Positions 41,803 through 50,755 of a stretch of DNA of 64,000 nt are shown piece by piece. The stretch spans positions 558,001 to 622,000 of the forward strand of contig NZ_CP096203.1 in assembly GCF_023195755.1 (NCBI RefSeq), given 5' to 3'. Position 1 is the stretch's first letter. Each line of letters opens with the position of its first letter. The stretch is from Chryseobacterium nepalense (GTDB lineage: Bacteria > Bacteroidota > Bacteroidia > Flavobacteriales > Weeksellaceae). Below the pieces are notes generated by a model, which worked only from the letters and a program-made list of their open reading frames with translations, was not told the origin of the DNA and did no database searches. The position numbers were made by a program, and so were the translations under genes.

Positions 41803-43614
41803 ATGATACGAAAAGCAGGAAGTATTTTTTTTCTCGCAACCTTATTTTTTGCACAGGCACAGGAAAAGTCTACCGATATTGAAGCCATTGAAATTCAGGG
41901 AAAACTTTTTTCCACCCCATACAAAAGTGCCAACCAGAATATCTCGGTGATCACCAGAGAGGAAATTATTAATTCTCCTGCGAAAAGTATCGATGAAATC
42001 CTGCAGCAGGTAACAGGAATGGATATCAGAAGGCGAGGGGCCAATGGAGTGCAGAGTGACATCGGTTTTCGGGGAAGCTCTTTTGAGCAGGTTCTTTTGC
42101 TTCTTAACGGAATCAGGATGAATGATTCCCAGACCGGCCATAATTCGATGAACCTTCCTGTCGATCTCAGTGATGTAGAAAGAATTGAGGTGATAAAAGG
42201 TCCTGCAGCAAGGCGTTTCGGGCAAAATGCCTATGCCGGAGTCATCAATATCATTACCAAAGTAAATCCTGGAAAAAGGGTGAAAATAAATGTTGAAGGC
42301 GGAGATTATCAAACCTATGAACTTGGATTCAACGCGCAGGTTGGAAATGAAAAATTTTCCAATTCGTTACAGGCTAATTCTTCCGGGTCGCTAGGCTATA
42401 TGTATAATACGGATTATGAAATCAGGAATGTTTTTTATCAAAGCAAACTGAATATAAAAGACGGAAATATAAGGCTTCAGGCAGGATTTTCAGAAAAAAA
42501 ATTTGGGGCTAACGGATTTTACGCTTCAAAGGCGGCAACTGAGCAATATGAAGAAGTGCAGGCTTCCGTGATCAGCCTTGCGCATCAGCAGACCTTTGGA
42601 AGATTAAAATTAAATTCAAATGTATATTGGCGAAGAGGTCAGGACATGTATTTATTTAACCGACAGAAGCCTGAAATTTACCGCAATATGCATATCGGAA
42701 ATAATGTGGGAGGGGAAGTCAATTCAGGCTATGACTGGTCACTTGGAACAACAGGAATTGGTGTTGAACTAAGAAAAGAATTTCTTGCAAGCAATAATCT
42801 GGGAGAAAGAAACCGTTTTGTTTCTCAGGTGTTTTTCGAACATCATTTTTCACTTTTAGACCATAAACTGAATATCAGTCCGGGAATATCATGGGCCAAT
42901 TATTCTAATGAAGGAAACTTTTTCTATCCGGGACTGGACATCGGATACAGCTTTAACCAGAATAACAAAGTATACGGAAATATTGCCAAGGTACACCGTA
43001 TTCCGACCTTCACCGATCTTTATTATACAAGCAAAACCGAACAGGGAAATCCTGATCTTCTACCTGAAAATGCAGTCTATGCAGAAATCGGGTACCAGTT
43101 TCAGACCAAAAATATTTTAGCTAAAGTAAGTGGTTTTTTAAGAGATACCAATGACGCCATTGATTGGACAAAGATGAAACCTGAAGACCCGGTATGGTAT
43201 GCCCGAAACATAGGAGAAACCACGGTAAAAGGTATTGAGGTAGAATTCAATCACCAGTTGAAATACTGGCTGAAATATACTATTGGCTATACCTACCTTG
43301 ATAACAGATTAAACAAGCCCGCAGATTTTTCGGCAAGATATTTATTAGATAATTTAAAGCACCAAATTATCGCGAAACTAGAAACACGCTTCCTGAAAAA
43401 TTTCACGAATGAAGTGGTCTATCGTTATAACGAAAGGCTGAATAACGGCAGTTACAATCTGGTAGATGATAAATTAAGTTTTGTTAAAAAAGATTTCTCC
43501 GTATATGTTTTGATTAATAATTTAACAAATACCTCATATACAGAAACATTCGGTGTTGAAATGCCACAAAGATGGTTTCATATAGGATTATCTTACAATT
43601 TTAATATTAAATAA
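41803..43614 (+). CDS. TonB-dependent receptor, small (BtuB/CirA-like)
   Basis: An outer-membrane receptor of 603 residues with signal peptide ending A-Q-A-Q near residue 20. The plug has V-I-T-R-E-E-I, I-G-F-R-G-S-S-F-E-Q-V-L-L-L-L-N-G and I-E-V-I-K-G-P-A-A-R-R-F-G; the barrel ends with an aromatic C-terminal strand (S-Y-N-F-N-I-K). The size fits receptors for vitamin B12, siderophores or metals; the ligand cannot be read. It has a good promoter and is followed by a DUF2490 gene. Confidence 0.93.
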   Translation: MIRKAGSIFFLATLFFAQAQEKSTDIEAIEIQGKLFSTPYKSANQNISVITREEIINSPAKSIDEILQQVTGMDIRRRGANGVQSDIGFRGSSFEQVLLLLNGIRMNDSQTGHNSMNLPVDLSDVERIEVIKGPAARRFGQNAYAGVINIITKVNPGKRVKINVEGGDYQTYELGFNAQVGNEKFSNSLQANSSGSLGYMYNTDYEIRNVFYQSKLNIKDGNIRLQAGFSEKKFGANGFYASKAATEQYEEVQASVISLAHQQTFGRLKLNSNVYWRRGQDMYLFNRQKPEIYRNMHIGNNVGGEVNSGYDWSLGTTGIGVELRKEFLASNNLGERNRFVSQVFFEHHFSLLDHKLNISPGISWANYSNEGNFFYPGLDIGYSFNQNNKVYGNIAKVHRIPTFTDLYYTSKTEQGNPDLLPENAVYAEIGYQFQTKNILAKVSGFLRDTNDAIDWTKMKPEDPVWYARNIGETTVKGIEVEFNHQLKYWLKYTIGYTYLDNRLNKPADFSARYLLDNLKHQIIAKLETRFLKNFTNEVVYRYNERLNNGSYNLVDDKLSFVKKDFSVYVLINNLTNTSYTETFGVEMPQRWFHIGLSYNFNIK

Positions 43615-43637
43615 TTGTTAACTATTAATGAATCAAA

Positions 43638-43649
43638 GTTAATATTAAC
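43638..43649. promoter_or_regulatory. 12-bp palindrome upstream of the DUF2490 gene
   Basis: GTTAATATTAAC is a perfect palindrome; a TACATTTG -7 element follows at 43666-43673, 16 bases before the start. It may be an operator. Confidence 0.35.
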
Positions 43650-43689
43650 AAATTGTTAATTAATTTACATTTGCAAAAATTTTTTTCAG

Positions 43690-44412
43690 ATGAAATTGTC
43701 ATTCGGTTTAGGTTTGGGGTTATTTTTAAGTGTAATATCCCTCAAAGCACAGGAACATATTTCCAGCTTTAATGCATTGACCATTACCTATAAATTTCAT
43801 CCGAAGTTTTTTCTATACGCTGAAGGACAATCGAGAGGAATCCAGGAATACACGTATCCGGATTACTATGAAATAAAGGGCGGACTGGGTTATAACCTTA
43901 CTAAAAATCACAAGCCTTTTATCGGATTGGGAAGATATGCCACTTACAAGGACCAGAAAATTAATAAAGAAGAATTCAGGGTCTGGCTTCAGGACGTCAT
44001 TGATTTTAAAAAAGGCATCGTGAAATTTGAAAACAGGCTTCGTGCGGAAAAAAGCTGGTTCTATGAACCTCAAACCGACAAAAGCTCTGAAAGAATGCGC
44101 TACAGATACCGTCTGAACATAAGTGTGCCGCTGAATGCAAAAGAAGTGAAAAAAGGCACTGTTTTCGCCAATGTGTATGATGAAATTTTCCTTGTAAGCC
44201 CGATGAAGCCTACTTTCGCCAGGAACAGGGTATATGGCGGTTTCGGCTATCAGATTGACGACTACTTCGGTGTTCTCGGCGGTTATTTATGGCAGAGGGA
44301 ATTTGAAGCTTCGGGAAATAAAAATTTCCACTTTGTATACCTGGCTTTAAACGTTAATATCGACGGGACGAAGCATCCCAAAAAGACCTATGACTTCCCT
44401 GGCGCGGATTAA
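43690..44412 (+). CDS. DUF2490 outer-membrane protein
   Basis: A 240-residue protein with a signal peptide (ending K-A-Q at about residue 21) and a beta-rich body with alternating aromatic residues (F-F-L-Y-A-E-G-Q, Y-Y-E-I-K-G-G-L-G-Y, R-Y-R-Y-R-L-N-I), as expected for an outer-membrane beta barrel. DUF2490 function is unknown. It follows the TonB receptor by 75 bp with its own -7 element and overlaps the convergent M48 gene end by 4 bp. Confidence 0.85.
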   Translation: MKLSFGLGLGLFLSVISLKAQEHISSFNALTITYKFHPKFFLYAEGQSRGIQEYTYPDYYEIKGGLGYNLTKNHKPFIGLGRYATYKDQKINKEEFRVWLQDVIDFKKGIVKFENRLRAEKSWFYEPQTDKSSERMRYRYRLNISVPLNAKEVKKGTVFANVYDEIFLVSPMKPTFARNRVYGGFGYQIDDYFGVLGGYLWQREFEASGNKNFHFVYLALNVNIDGTKHPKKTYDFPGAD

Positions 44413-46463
44413 TTACCGTTCTTTTTAATGTTTGCCTGAAAATCAATAAGCTGGTTTTTATAATCACTGTAGGATTGATTCAATATCATACGGTATTCAT
44501 TAATAAAGGTAAATATCATGTCTACTTCTTTCTGAATATACCGGTCATTGTTGAAATAAATATATTCCGATTGAATAAAGTTATTCATCAGCTCTTTGTT
44601 TTCAATTGTCAGAAGCTCTTTATACGCTGATTTTTCAACAAATTGTTTCACAGTATCTTTAAAGGGTTTTTCGTTTCTCAGCAATGTAGATCTGTGTTTT
44701 TGGATTTCTCCGACAGGCAAAGTAACCAACATAAACTGCAGGTATGGGATAAACTGGCTAACGGCATTTTCAAACGTGTCATATTCTCGGTCCAAAGAAG
44801 CGAATTTAATATACATTTCTTTAAGGATTTCTTTATCAGCATCATTTGCAATATTGTAATAATACCTGAATATCTTAAAGTCATTATCTGCCAGTCTGTT
44901 TTTCAAACTTTCCGCTTCCTTGGTAAGAGCCGGAATTAATTTTTGTGCATTTTTTGATTTATACAAGGTTCCATTGTATTTGAATGTTTTTATCGCTTTT
45001 GGATTTGCAGCAATCTGACTCAGCGTAAAAAGATCCGACTCGGCTCCGTTTTTTTCGGATATCAATGAAACCATTTCAGGGCTGAAGAGCTCGTCATATA
45101 CTGAAGTTTCCGAAGAGTGGAGTAAGTCGTCAATGTTTTCCAGAATAGGATTATGATTTTCGTAATAGCCGTTAAAATACATACTTACCTTCTGAAGAGG
45201 ATATTTTTCATTGTAAAGCTGAATAAAATAGTCATTATCGCCGATTACCTCGCCTACATTTTTAATGTTATTAAGCGTAAGATATTTATTCGTTAATATT
45301 TTACCGATTTCATCATAACCGCGAATTAATGTTTTTGCAAGCTCATTATTTTCGGGACTGTTTTTTGTTCTATTTTTCCGAATCATTTCGATTCTTCTTT
45401 GTGTTTCGGGATGAGAAGCCCATTGGTCCTCAATTTCGATTTTTGTTCTGTTATACCGTGTCAAATCATCTTCTTCGATGACAGGCAAACTGTTTCTATA
45501 AGGATGGTTATTTCTCTCACTGAAAAGCTTCATTAAAGCAGTCTGATTTGCAAAAAGGTTTTCCGGGAGATATTTTCCGTTACTTTCGGTATAAAAATTA
45601 AAAGAACTGATAAAAGCAGCATTGCTGATATCCAATCTCAGCAGGGACGAAATCTGCTCTTTAGGATTGGTAACATATGTGGCAACGGCATCAGCGTGGA
45701 ATTCCATTTCCCTTCTGAGAGAGGCATTATTTTTAAAAATAAAATCCGAAAAAAACTTAAGAATATATTGAAAGACGCTGATAAAACCTATGGAGATCAT
45801 TCCCGAAAGCTGAAACGCCCAATATCCTGACCCGTTTTTAATGGTTTGCTCATAATCCCTGTTGTTGTAAACAGTATCAAAAATAATTTTTTCAGCCTGG
45901 TTAACATATCCGCCGACTTTCATGCTCTTTTGTGAGAAATGCCCGAATTCATGGGCTAAAATAGCTTTAAGCTCTCCAACTGTAGTGGAATTTACCAATC
46001 CGATTCCAATAGTGAGATTTTTTTTAACGGGAAAAAACATACTCCAGAAAAGAGAATTATAGCTTACGCTTGCATTCACATCAGGAGATAAAAATACTTT
46101 TCCCGGCATTTTTACAGCTGTTTCGGCAACAATTTCATCAATAATGGCAAAAAGCTCAGGTTGCTTTTTTCGGTCAATTTCAATGAGATGACGGGTACTA
46201 TAATTGTTTTTTATGAAAATAAATTTGATAAGGAAGTAAAATACAACCAAACCTATGCTGAATAAGCCTAATGCAAGAACAATAGTCAAGTAATTGGCAT
46301 ATAAGGTAATGATTTTTACCGCACCGTATCCCAATAAAAATATTAATGTCAGAGACACAAGAATGAGCAGAAAGTATACAATAAAAAATACGGAAATTGA
46401 TACAATAGAAGAGATCAGCTTAGCACGGTAAGCAGAAGAAATAGGAGGAAGGTTATTAGTCAT
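44409..46463 (-). CDS. M48 family metallopeptidase, membrane-bound
   Basis: A 684-residue zinc protease of the M48/HtpX-Ste24 type. Two long N-terminal membrane helices (about residues 15-85) are followed by the zinc motif A-H-E-F-G-H-F and the third ligand in E-M-E-F-H-A-D-A-V-A. The C-terminal 350 residues are a helical soluble domain without recognised motifs, longer than in HtpX. Family members degrade or process membrane proteins. It is followed by an HD hydrolase gene upstream on the same strand, 6 bp apart. Confidence 0.92.
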   Translation of the reverse strand: MTNNLPPISSAYRAKLISSIVSISVFFIVYFLLILVSLTLIFLLGYGAVKIITLYANYLTIVLALGLFSIGLVVFYFLIKFIFIKNNYSTRHLIEIDRKKQPELFAIIDEIVAETAVKMPGKVFLSPDVNASVSYNSLFWSMFFPVKKNLTIGIGLVNSTTVGELKAILAHEFGHFSQKSMKVGGYVNQAEKIIFDTVYNNRDYEQTIKNGSGYWAFQLSGMISIGFISVFQYILKFFSDFIFKNNASLRREMEFHADAVATYVTNPKEQISSLLRLDISNAAFISSFNFYTESNGKYLPENLFANQTALMKLFSERNNHPYRNSLPVIEEDDLTRYNRTKIEIEDQWASHPETQRRIEMIRKNRTKNSPENNELAKTLIRGYDEIGKILTNKYLTLNNIKNVGEVIGDNDYFIQLYNEKYPLQKVSMYFNGYYENHNPILENIDDLLHSSETSVYDELFSPEMVSLISEKNGAESDLFTLSQIAANPKAIKTFKYNGTLYKSKNAQKLIPALTKEAESLKNRLADNDFKIFRYYYNIANDADKEILKEMYIKFASLDREYDTFENAVSQFIPYLQFMLVTLPVGEIQKHRSTLLRNEKPFKDTVKQFVEKSAYKELLTIENKELMNNFIQSEYIYFNNDRYIQKEVDMIFTFINEYRMILNQSYSDYKNQLIDFQANIKKNGN

Positions 46464-46469
46464 TTTTAT

Positions 46470-46916
46470 CTAATATTTTTCAATCAGGTAATGGTAAGCT
46501 TTAAGATATTTGTTAAATCTTTTGATGTCTTTAGGAGTCAGCTCTCGGTTTACTCTTCGAAGATCCATATTATCCCTTAAATCATTAAGTTTTACGGCAA
46601 CGGCTAATGGTGAACGCTCGGTTCTTCTTACAAAATCATCATACTCTTCATCCGGGTCAAACTTAGTAAGGCAGCTGATCGCAAAAATGATATATTCCGG
46701 AAAGCCTTCGCCACGCAGATAATCCAGGCTGAATTCCTGTGGATGGTCTTCAACAACATCATGGAGAACACCTACGATTTTTTCATCCAACGTTTTTCCG
46801 TATTCCATGACACGCATGACATGGGCAATATATGGTGCATGGTATTTATCCGTCTGTCCTTTATGTGCCTTGTCGGCTATTTTTATTGCTCTGTTGAGCA
46901 GTTCTTCTTTTGTCAT
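46470..46916 (-). CDS. HD-domain phosphohydrolase, RelA/SpoT-hydrolase-like
   Basis: A 148-residue single-domain HD protein. H26-A-P-Y-I-A-H32 and H52-D53-V-V-E-D match the order in the hydrolase domain of RSH proteins and the stand-alone alarmone hydrolases, and the later L-T-K-F pattern also fits. It may cleave (p)ppGpp or another nucleotide, but this is inference from the motif. It is the first gene of a pair with the M48 protease. Confidence 0.8.
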   Translation of the reverse strand: MTKEELLNRAIKIADKAHKGQTDKYHAPYIAHVMRVMEYGKTLDEKIVGVLHDVVEDHPQEFSLDYLRGEGFPEYIIFAISCLTKFDPDEEYDDFVRRTERSPLAVAVKLNDLRDNMDLRRVNRELTPKDIKRFNKYLKAYHYLIEKY

Positions 46917-46945
46917 CGTTAATAAGTAGAGTACAAAAATAAAAA

Positions 46946-46966
46946 ATGCCTCAACATCTGAGACAT
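46946..46966 (-). terminator. Terminator in the gap before the HD gene
   Basis: An ATG-CTCA...TGAG-CAT type hairpin (46946-46966) with T-run on the minus strand; it ends the small exported-protein gene at 47021. Its core is nearly the same as that of the hairpin at 47413. Confidence 0.75.
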
Positions 46967-47020
46967 TTTTTTAATAATAATTTCGTGTAATAAGGATGTC
47001 TTCCTGAATTTCAAATATAA

Positions 47021-47302
47021 TTATTTATTATCCGAACCTTTTTCAGGTATTATAGAATTAAGCATCTTATAATCCGTAGTATCTTTTCTTTTGTCTTTGA
47101 GGCTGGAATATACCGACTCATCAGGTTTTGCAGAAGGCATTTTGTATATTTTTCTTTGAGGATCAGCCGGCTTCCTTTCTTTATCGGGGAAATAAGACTT
47201 CTTGTGTTTCGTAGTATCAGAAGGTATCAGAAGTTTCTTTTCTTTTTGCTGTCCCGAAGCAGACACTGCAAACAATATAACCGGAATTACTAGTATTTTC
47301 AT
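47021..47302 (-). CDS. Small exported Lys-rich protein, unknown
   Basis: A 93-residue protein with a signal peptide (ending S-A-S-G-Q near residue 18) and a mature part rich in Lys, Asp and Pro, with no Cys and no hydrophobic core, so it is probably disordered in the periplasm. No family is recognised. It lies alone between two terminators. Confidence 0.6.
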   Translation of the reverse strand: MKILVIPVILFAVSASGQQKEKKLLIPSDTTKHKKSYFPDKERKPADPQRKIYKMPSAKPDESVYSSLKDKRKDTTDYKMLNSIIPEKGSDNK

Positions 47303-47412
47303 CAGTAAAAATTTTTAATATTAAACTATAATTAGGCATAGTAAAAACAACTTAAATCTTATTTTTATTACATTCTACACTTCATTTTGGTATTCCTTGT
47401 TGCAATAAAAAA

Positions 47413-47432
47413 GCGTCTCAACATTGAGACGC
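47413..47432 (-). terminator. Terminator of the fad operon
   Basis: GCGTCTCAA (47413-47421) pairs with TTGAGACGC (47424-47432); a T-run follows on the minus strand, 28 bp after the fadE stop. Confidence 0.85.
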
Positions 47433-47459
47433 CTTGAAATCAAATTTATATATAAAAGA

Positions 47460-49238
47460 CTAATAAGCTCCTTTTTCAATATAATGGGCAGCAATTTTTT
47501 CTGTTAATGCCACTACATTCGGATGGTTGGTATATTTTGTAAACCTTCTTAATCCGGACAGCATCATTCTCTGTTCATCGCCTTCAGCGAAAGAAACAAT
47601 TCCTTCTTTTGCTGCAGTAATGATTTTTTCAACGGCTTTGTAAAGATTCAGCTGAGCCATTGCTGCTTCTACAGAATCCGGTGAGAAATGTTTTTCGGCT
47701 CTCAACACTGTAGATTCTGCCATATAGATCTGGTTAAGAATTTCAGAGGCATTCAGTAACAAATGCTGCTGTTTTTCAATATCCATCATATATTTCTGAA
47801 GCGCAGCACCTGAAACCATTAAGAATACTTTTTTAAGATTGGCAATGATTGCTTTTTCTTCACTCATAAAAGCAGAGTAGTCAGGAACCTCAAACGACGG
47901 AATTCCCATCAGTTCTTTGCTGATTGCCATCGCCGGAGACAATAAGTCTAATTCTCCTTTCATTGCTCTTTTGATCAGCATTCCAACGGCAAGAAGTCTG
48001 TTGATTTCGTTGGTCCCTTCATAAATTCTTCCGATTCTTGCATCTCTCCATGCAGATTCCATTGGAGTATCTTCTGAGAATCCCATTCCTCCATAGATCT
48101 GGATTCCTTCATCTGCTGTATTTTGAGTAAGATCTGAAACAAAAACTTTAAGAATCGATGCTTCTACCGCAAACTCTTCAACACCTTTTAATTCAGCTTG
48201 CTGATGATCCATTCCGCCTGCAACTAATTCTGCAATTTTATCTTCAACATTTTTTGCCAAACGGTAAGATCCTGCTTCGCTTACAAAAACTCCGGTTGCC
48301 ATTTCTGCAATTTTCTTTCGGATTGCTCCGAAAGTTGAAATAGAAACGCCAAATTGTTTTCTTTCATTTGAATATTGAATAGAGTGGTTTAAGATCCTTC
48401 TTTGTCCGTCAAGATTAGCTGCCGCCAACTTAATTCTGCCAACATTCAATGCATTTAGAGCGATTTTGAAACCATTATTTCTTTCACCCAACATATTTTC
48501 AACAGGAACTTTCATATCATTGAAGAAAACCTGACGGGTAGAAGACGAACGGATTCCTAATTTATGCTCTTCCTCACCGAAAGTTAAGCTTTCAGGATTT
48601 TCAAGTTCAGAACGGTTGATGACGAAACCTGTGATGTTTTTATCATCATCTATTTTAGCAAATAAAGTGAATGTATCCGCAAAACCTGCATTGGAAATCC
48701 ACATTTTTTGTCCGTTGATGATATAATGTTTTCCATCCTCAGATAATTTCGCTCTTGTTTTTCCAGAGTTGGCATCAGAACCGGCATCGGGTTCCGTTAA
48801 ACAATAAGCTCCGAATTTCGTTCCAGTAGCCAGATCCGGAAGATATTTCTTTTTTAATTCTTCACTTCCGTAAAGGAGGGTTGGAAGTGTTCCGATTCCA
48901 GTGTGAGCTCCGTAAGCTGTTGCTAATGAACCATTTCCTCCCGAAACATAGTCGCAAGCAAGCATTGTGCTTACGAATCCCATTCCAAGACCGCCGTATT
49001 CTTCAGGAACGGTGATTCCAAGAAGTCCCATTTCTCCAAGTTTACGCATTGTTTCTTCTGTTAATGCATAATCTTTTTTCTCAAAACGATCATGATGCGG
49101 AACGACTTCTCTGTCTATAAATTCTTTCGCAGAATCGCGAAGCATTTTCTGTTCTTCATTCAGTTCTTCAAGACTGAAGATTTCGTTTGCAGGAATTTCT
49201 TTAATTAAGAATTCACCACCTTTTACTATATTTCCCAT
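47460..49238 (-). CDS. fadE: Acyl-CoA dehydrogenase
   Basis: The first enzyme of beta-oxidation, a flavoprotein of 592 residues, the size of the long FadE-like form with a C-terminal extra domain as in Bacillus FadE. Visible are the N-terminal helix bundle (G-L-L-G-I-T-V-P-E-E-Y-G-G-L-G), the flavin motif T-E-P-D-A-G-S-D and M-W-I-S-N-A-G, then the C-terminal G-I-Q-I-Y-G-G-M-G-F and catalytic Glu in Y-E-G-T-N-E-I. It is the last gene of the marR-fadN-fadA-fadE run. Confidence 0.93.
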   Translation of the reverse strand: MGNIVKGGEFLIKEIPANEIFSLEELNEEQKMLRDSAKEFIDREVVPHHDRFEKKDYALTEETMRKLGEMGLLGITVPEEYGGLGMGFVSTMLACDYVSGGNGSLATAYGAHTGIGTLPTLLYGSEELKKKYLPDLATGTKFGAYCLTEPDAGSDANSGKTRAKLSEDGKHYIINGQKMWISNAGFADTFTLFAKIDDDKNITGFVINRSELENPESLTFGEEEHKLGIRSSSTRQVFFNDMKVPVENMLGERNNGFKIALNALNVGRIKLAAANLDGQRRILNHSIQYSNERKQFGVSISTFGAIRKKIAEMATGVFVSEAGSYRLAKNVEDKIAELVAGGMDHQQAELKGVEEFAVEASILKVFVSDLTQNTADEGIQIYGGMGFSEDTPMESAWRDARIGRIYEGTNEINRLLAVGMLIKRAMKGELDLLSPAMAISKELMGIPSFEVPDYSAFMSEEKAIIANLKKVFLMVSGAALQKYMMDIEKQQHLLLNASEILNQIYMAESTVLRAEKHFSPDSVEAAMAQLNLYKAVEKIITAAKEGIVSFAEGDEQRMMLSGLRRFTKYTNHPNVVALTEKIAAHYIEKGAY

Positions 49239-49441
49239 TTAATACTTGATTTTTATTTATTTTTTTGAGACTTTTAGATAATCAGATAAATATTTTCTAT
49301 GATTTGCTAACAATATTTGTGTCTGCAATTCAAATGATGAACCTAAAGAAATATTAAAAAAATGACTAAAAGATTTTTTTATAATCATTCATCATTTCTT
49401 GTGTTTAATCTATTATCTATCTGTCTATTCTCTTTTTATCT

Positions 49442-50620
49442 TTAAAGCAATTCAAAAATACTTGCTGCTCCCTGTCCTGTTCCTACGCACATGGAAACCA
49501 TTCCGTATTTGTTTCCGCGTTTTCTCATTTCGTCAAGAAGCTGAACGGTTAACTTCGTCCCGGTACATCCAAGAGGGTGACCCAAAGCAATTGCTCCTCC
49601 GTTTACATTGAGAATATCCGGATTTAAGCCTAATTCTTTTTTAATAGCAACAGACTGCGATGCGAATGCTTCGTTTAACTCTATTAATTCAATATCTTTT
49701 AATTCTAAACCTGCTTGTTTTAAGGCCTTTGGAATAGCGTATATAGGTCCCATTCCCATGATTCTCGGTTCTAATCCTGCAGCTGCATAAGCAACCAATC
49801 TTGCTTCCGGCTCAAGACCCAATTCTTTTACCATCTCTTCACTCATAACCATCACAAAAGCTGCTCCGTCACTCATCTGAGAAGAATTTCCGGCGGTTAC
49901 GCTTCCACCATTAGCAAAAACAGGTCTTAATTTTGCAAGACCCTGCAGAGACGTATCAGCTCTCGGACCTTCATCTACTGAGAAATCGAATTTTTTAGAC
50001 TGTATCTTCTGATTTTCATCCAGAAAATTATATTCAACAGGAATCGGAACAATCTGACTGGCAAATCTGCCTTCCTGATTGGCTTTTAAGGCTTTCATAT
50101 GAGATTCAAAAGCGAACTGGTCCTGTTCTTCTCTCGTAATATTATACTGTTTAGCCACTTCTTCCGCAGTATAACCCATTCCCCAGTAATAATCAGGGTT
50201 TGTTTTGGCAATATCTGTTTCAGGAACAGGTTTATATCCTCCCATCGGAATGTATGACATCGATTCTGTACCTCCGGCAATAATACAGTCTGCCATTCCG
50301 GCCTGAATTTTTGCAGAAGCAATGGCAATCGCCTCACTTCCTGATGCACAGTATCTGTTTACGGTAACTCCAGGGACTTTATCGGTGTTTAAACCCATTA
50401 AGGAAATCAGACGTGCCACATTTAAGCCTTGTTCAGCTTCGGGCATAGCGTTTCCTACAATCAGGTCATCGATTCTGTTTTTATCTAATTGCGGAAGTTC
50501 AGCCATTAATTTTTCAATTACGGTTGCCGCCATTACATCGGGTCTTGTGAATCTTAAACTTCCTTTGGGTGCTTTCCCAACGGCCGTTCTGAACCCTTTT
50601 ACGATATATGCTGTTTTCAT
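49442..50620 (-). CDS. fadA: Acetyl-CoA C-acyltransferase (thiolase)
   Basis: The thiolytic step of beta-oxidation. The 392 residues show the nucleophile C91 in V-N-R-Y-C-A-S-G, the N-E-A-F-A motif, the G-H-P-L-G His and the second Cys in M-C-V-G-T-G-Q-G. It follows fadN in the same direction, 135 bp away; the gap contains a dispersed repeat-like sequence. Together with fadN and fadE it mirrors the fadN-A-E set of Bacillus. Confidence 0.95.
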   Translation of the reverse strand: MKTAYIVKGFRTAVGKAPKGSLRFTRPDVMAATVIEKLMAELPQLDKNRIDDLIVGNAMPEAEQGLNVARLISLMGLNTDKVPGVTVNRYCASGSEAIAIASAKIQAGMADCIIAGGTESMSYIPMGGYKPVPETDIAKTNPDYYWGMGYTAEEVAKQYNITREEQDQFAFESHMKALKANQEGRFASQIVPIPVEYNFLDENQKIQSKKFDFSVDEGPRADTSLQGLAKLRPVFANGGSVTAGNSSQMSDGAAFVMVMSEEMVKELGLEPEARLVAYAAAGLEPRIMGMGPIYAIPKALKQAGLELKDIELIELNEAFASQSVAIKKELGLNPDILNVNGGAIALGHPLGCTGTKLTVQLLDEMRKRGNKYGMVSMCVGTGQGAASIFELL

Positions 50621-50635
50621 TTGTTTAAATTATTT

Positions 50636-50755
50636 CGGATTTACACCGGTTTTCACCCGATGCTATTTTATTTCGCCCTTTCAGGGCTCAAAAACTTTAG
50701 CTTTTATCAATTTATATTATTCTGCTATTAACAGTTCGCTCCTACGAAGCTTCTG
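50636..50755. repeat. Hairpin-rich sequence between fadN and fadA
   Basis: The gap carries CACCGGTTTTCACCCGATGC and CGCCCTTTCAGGGCTCAAAA, which look like parts of a dispersed Bacteroidota element; the second includes a GCCCT/AGGGC hairpin. It may modulate expression inside the operon. Confidence 0.45.
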
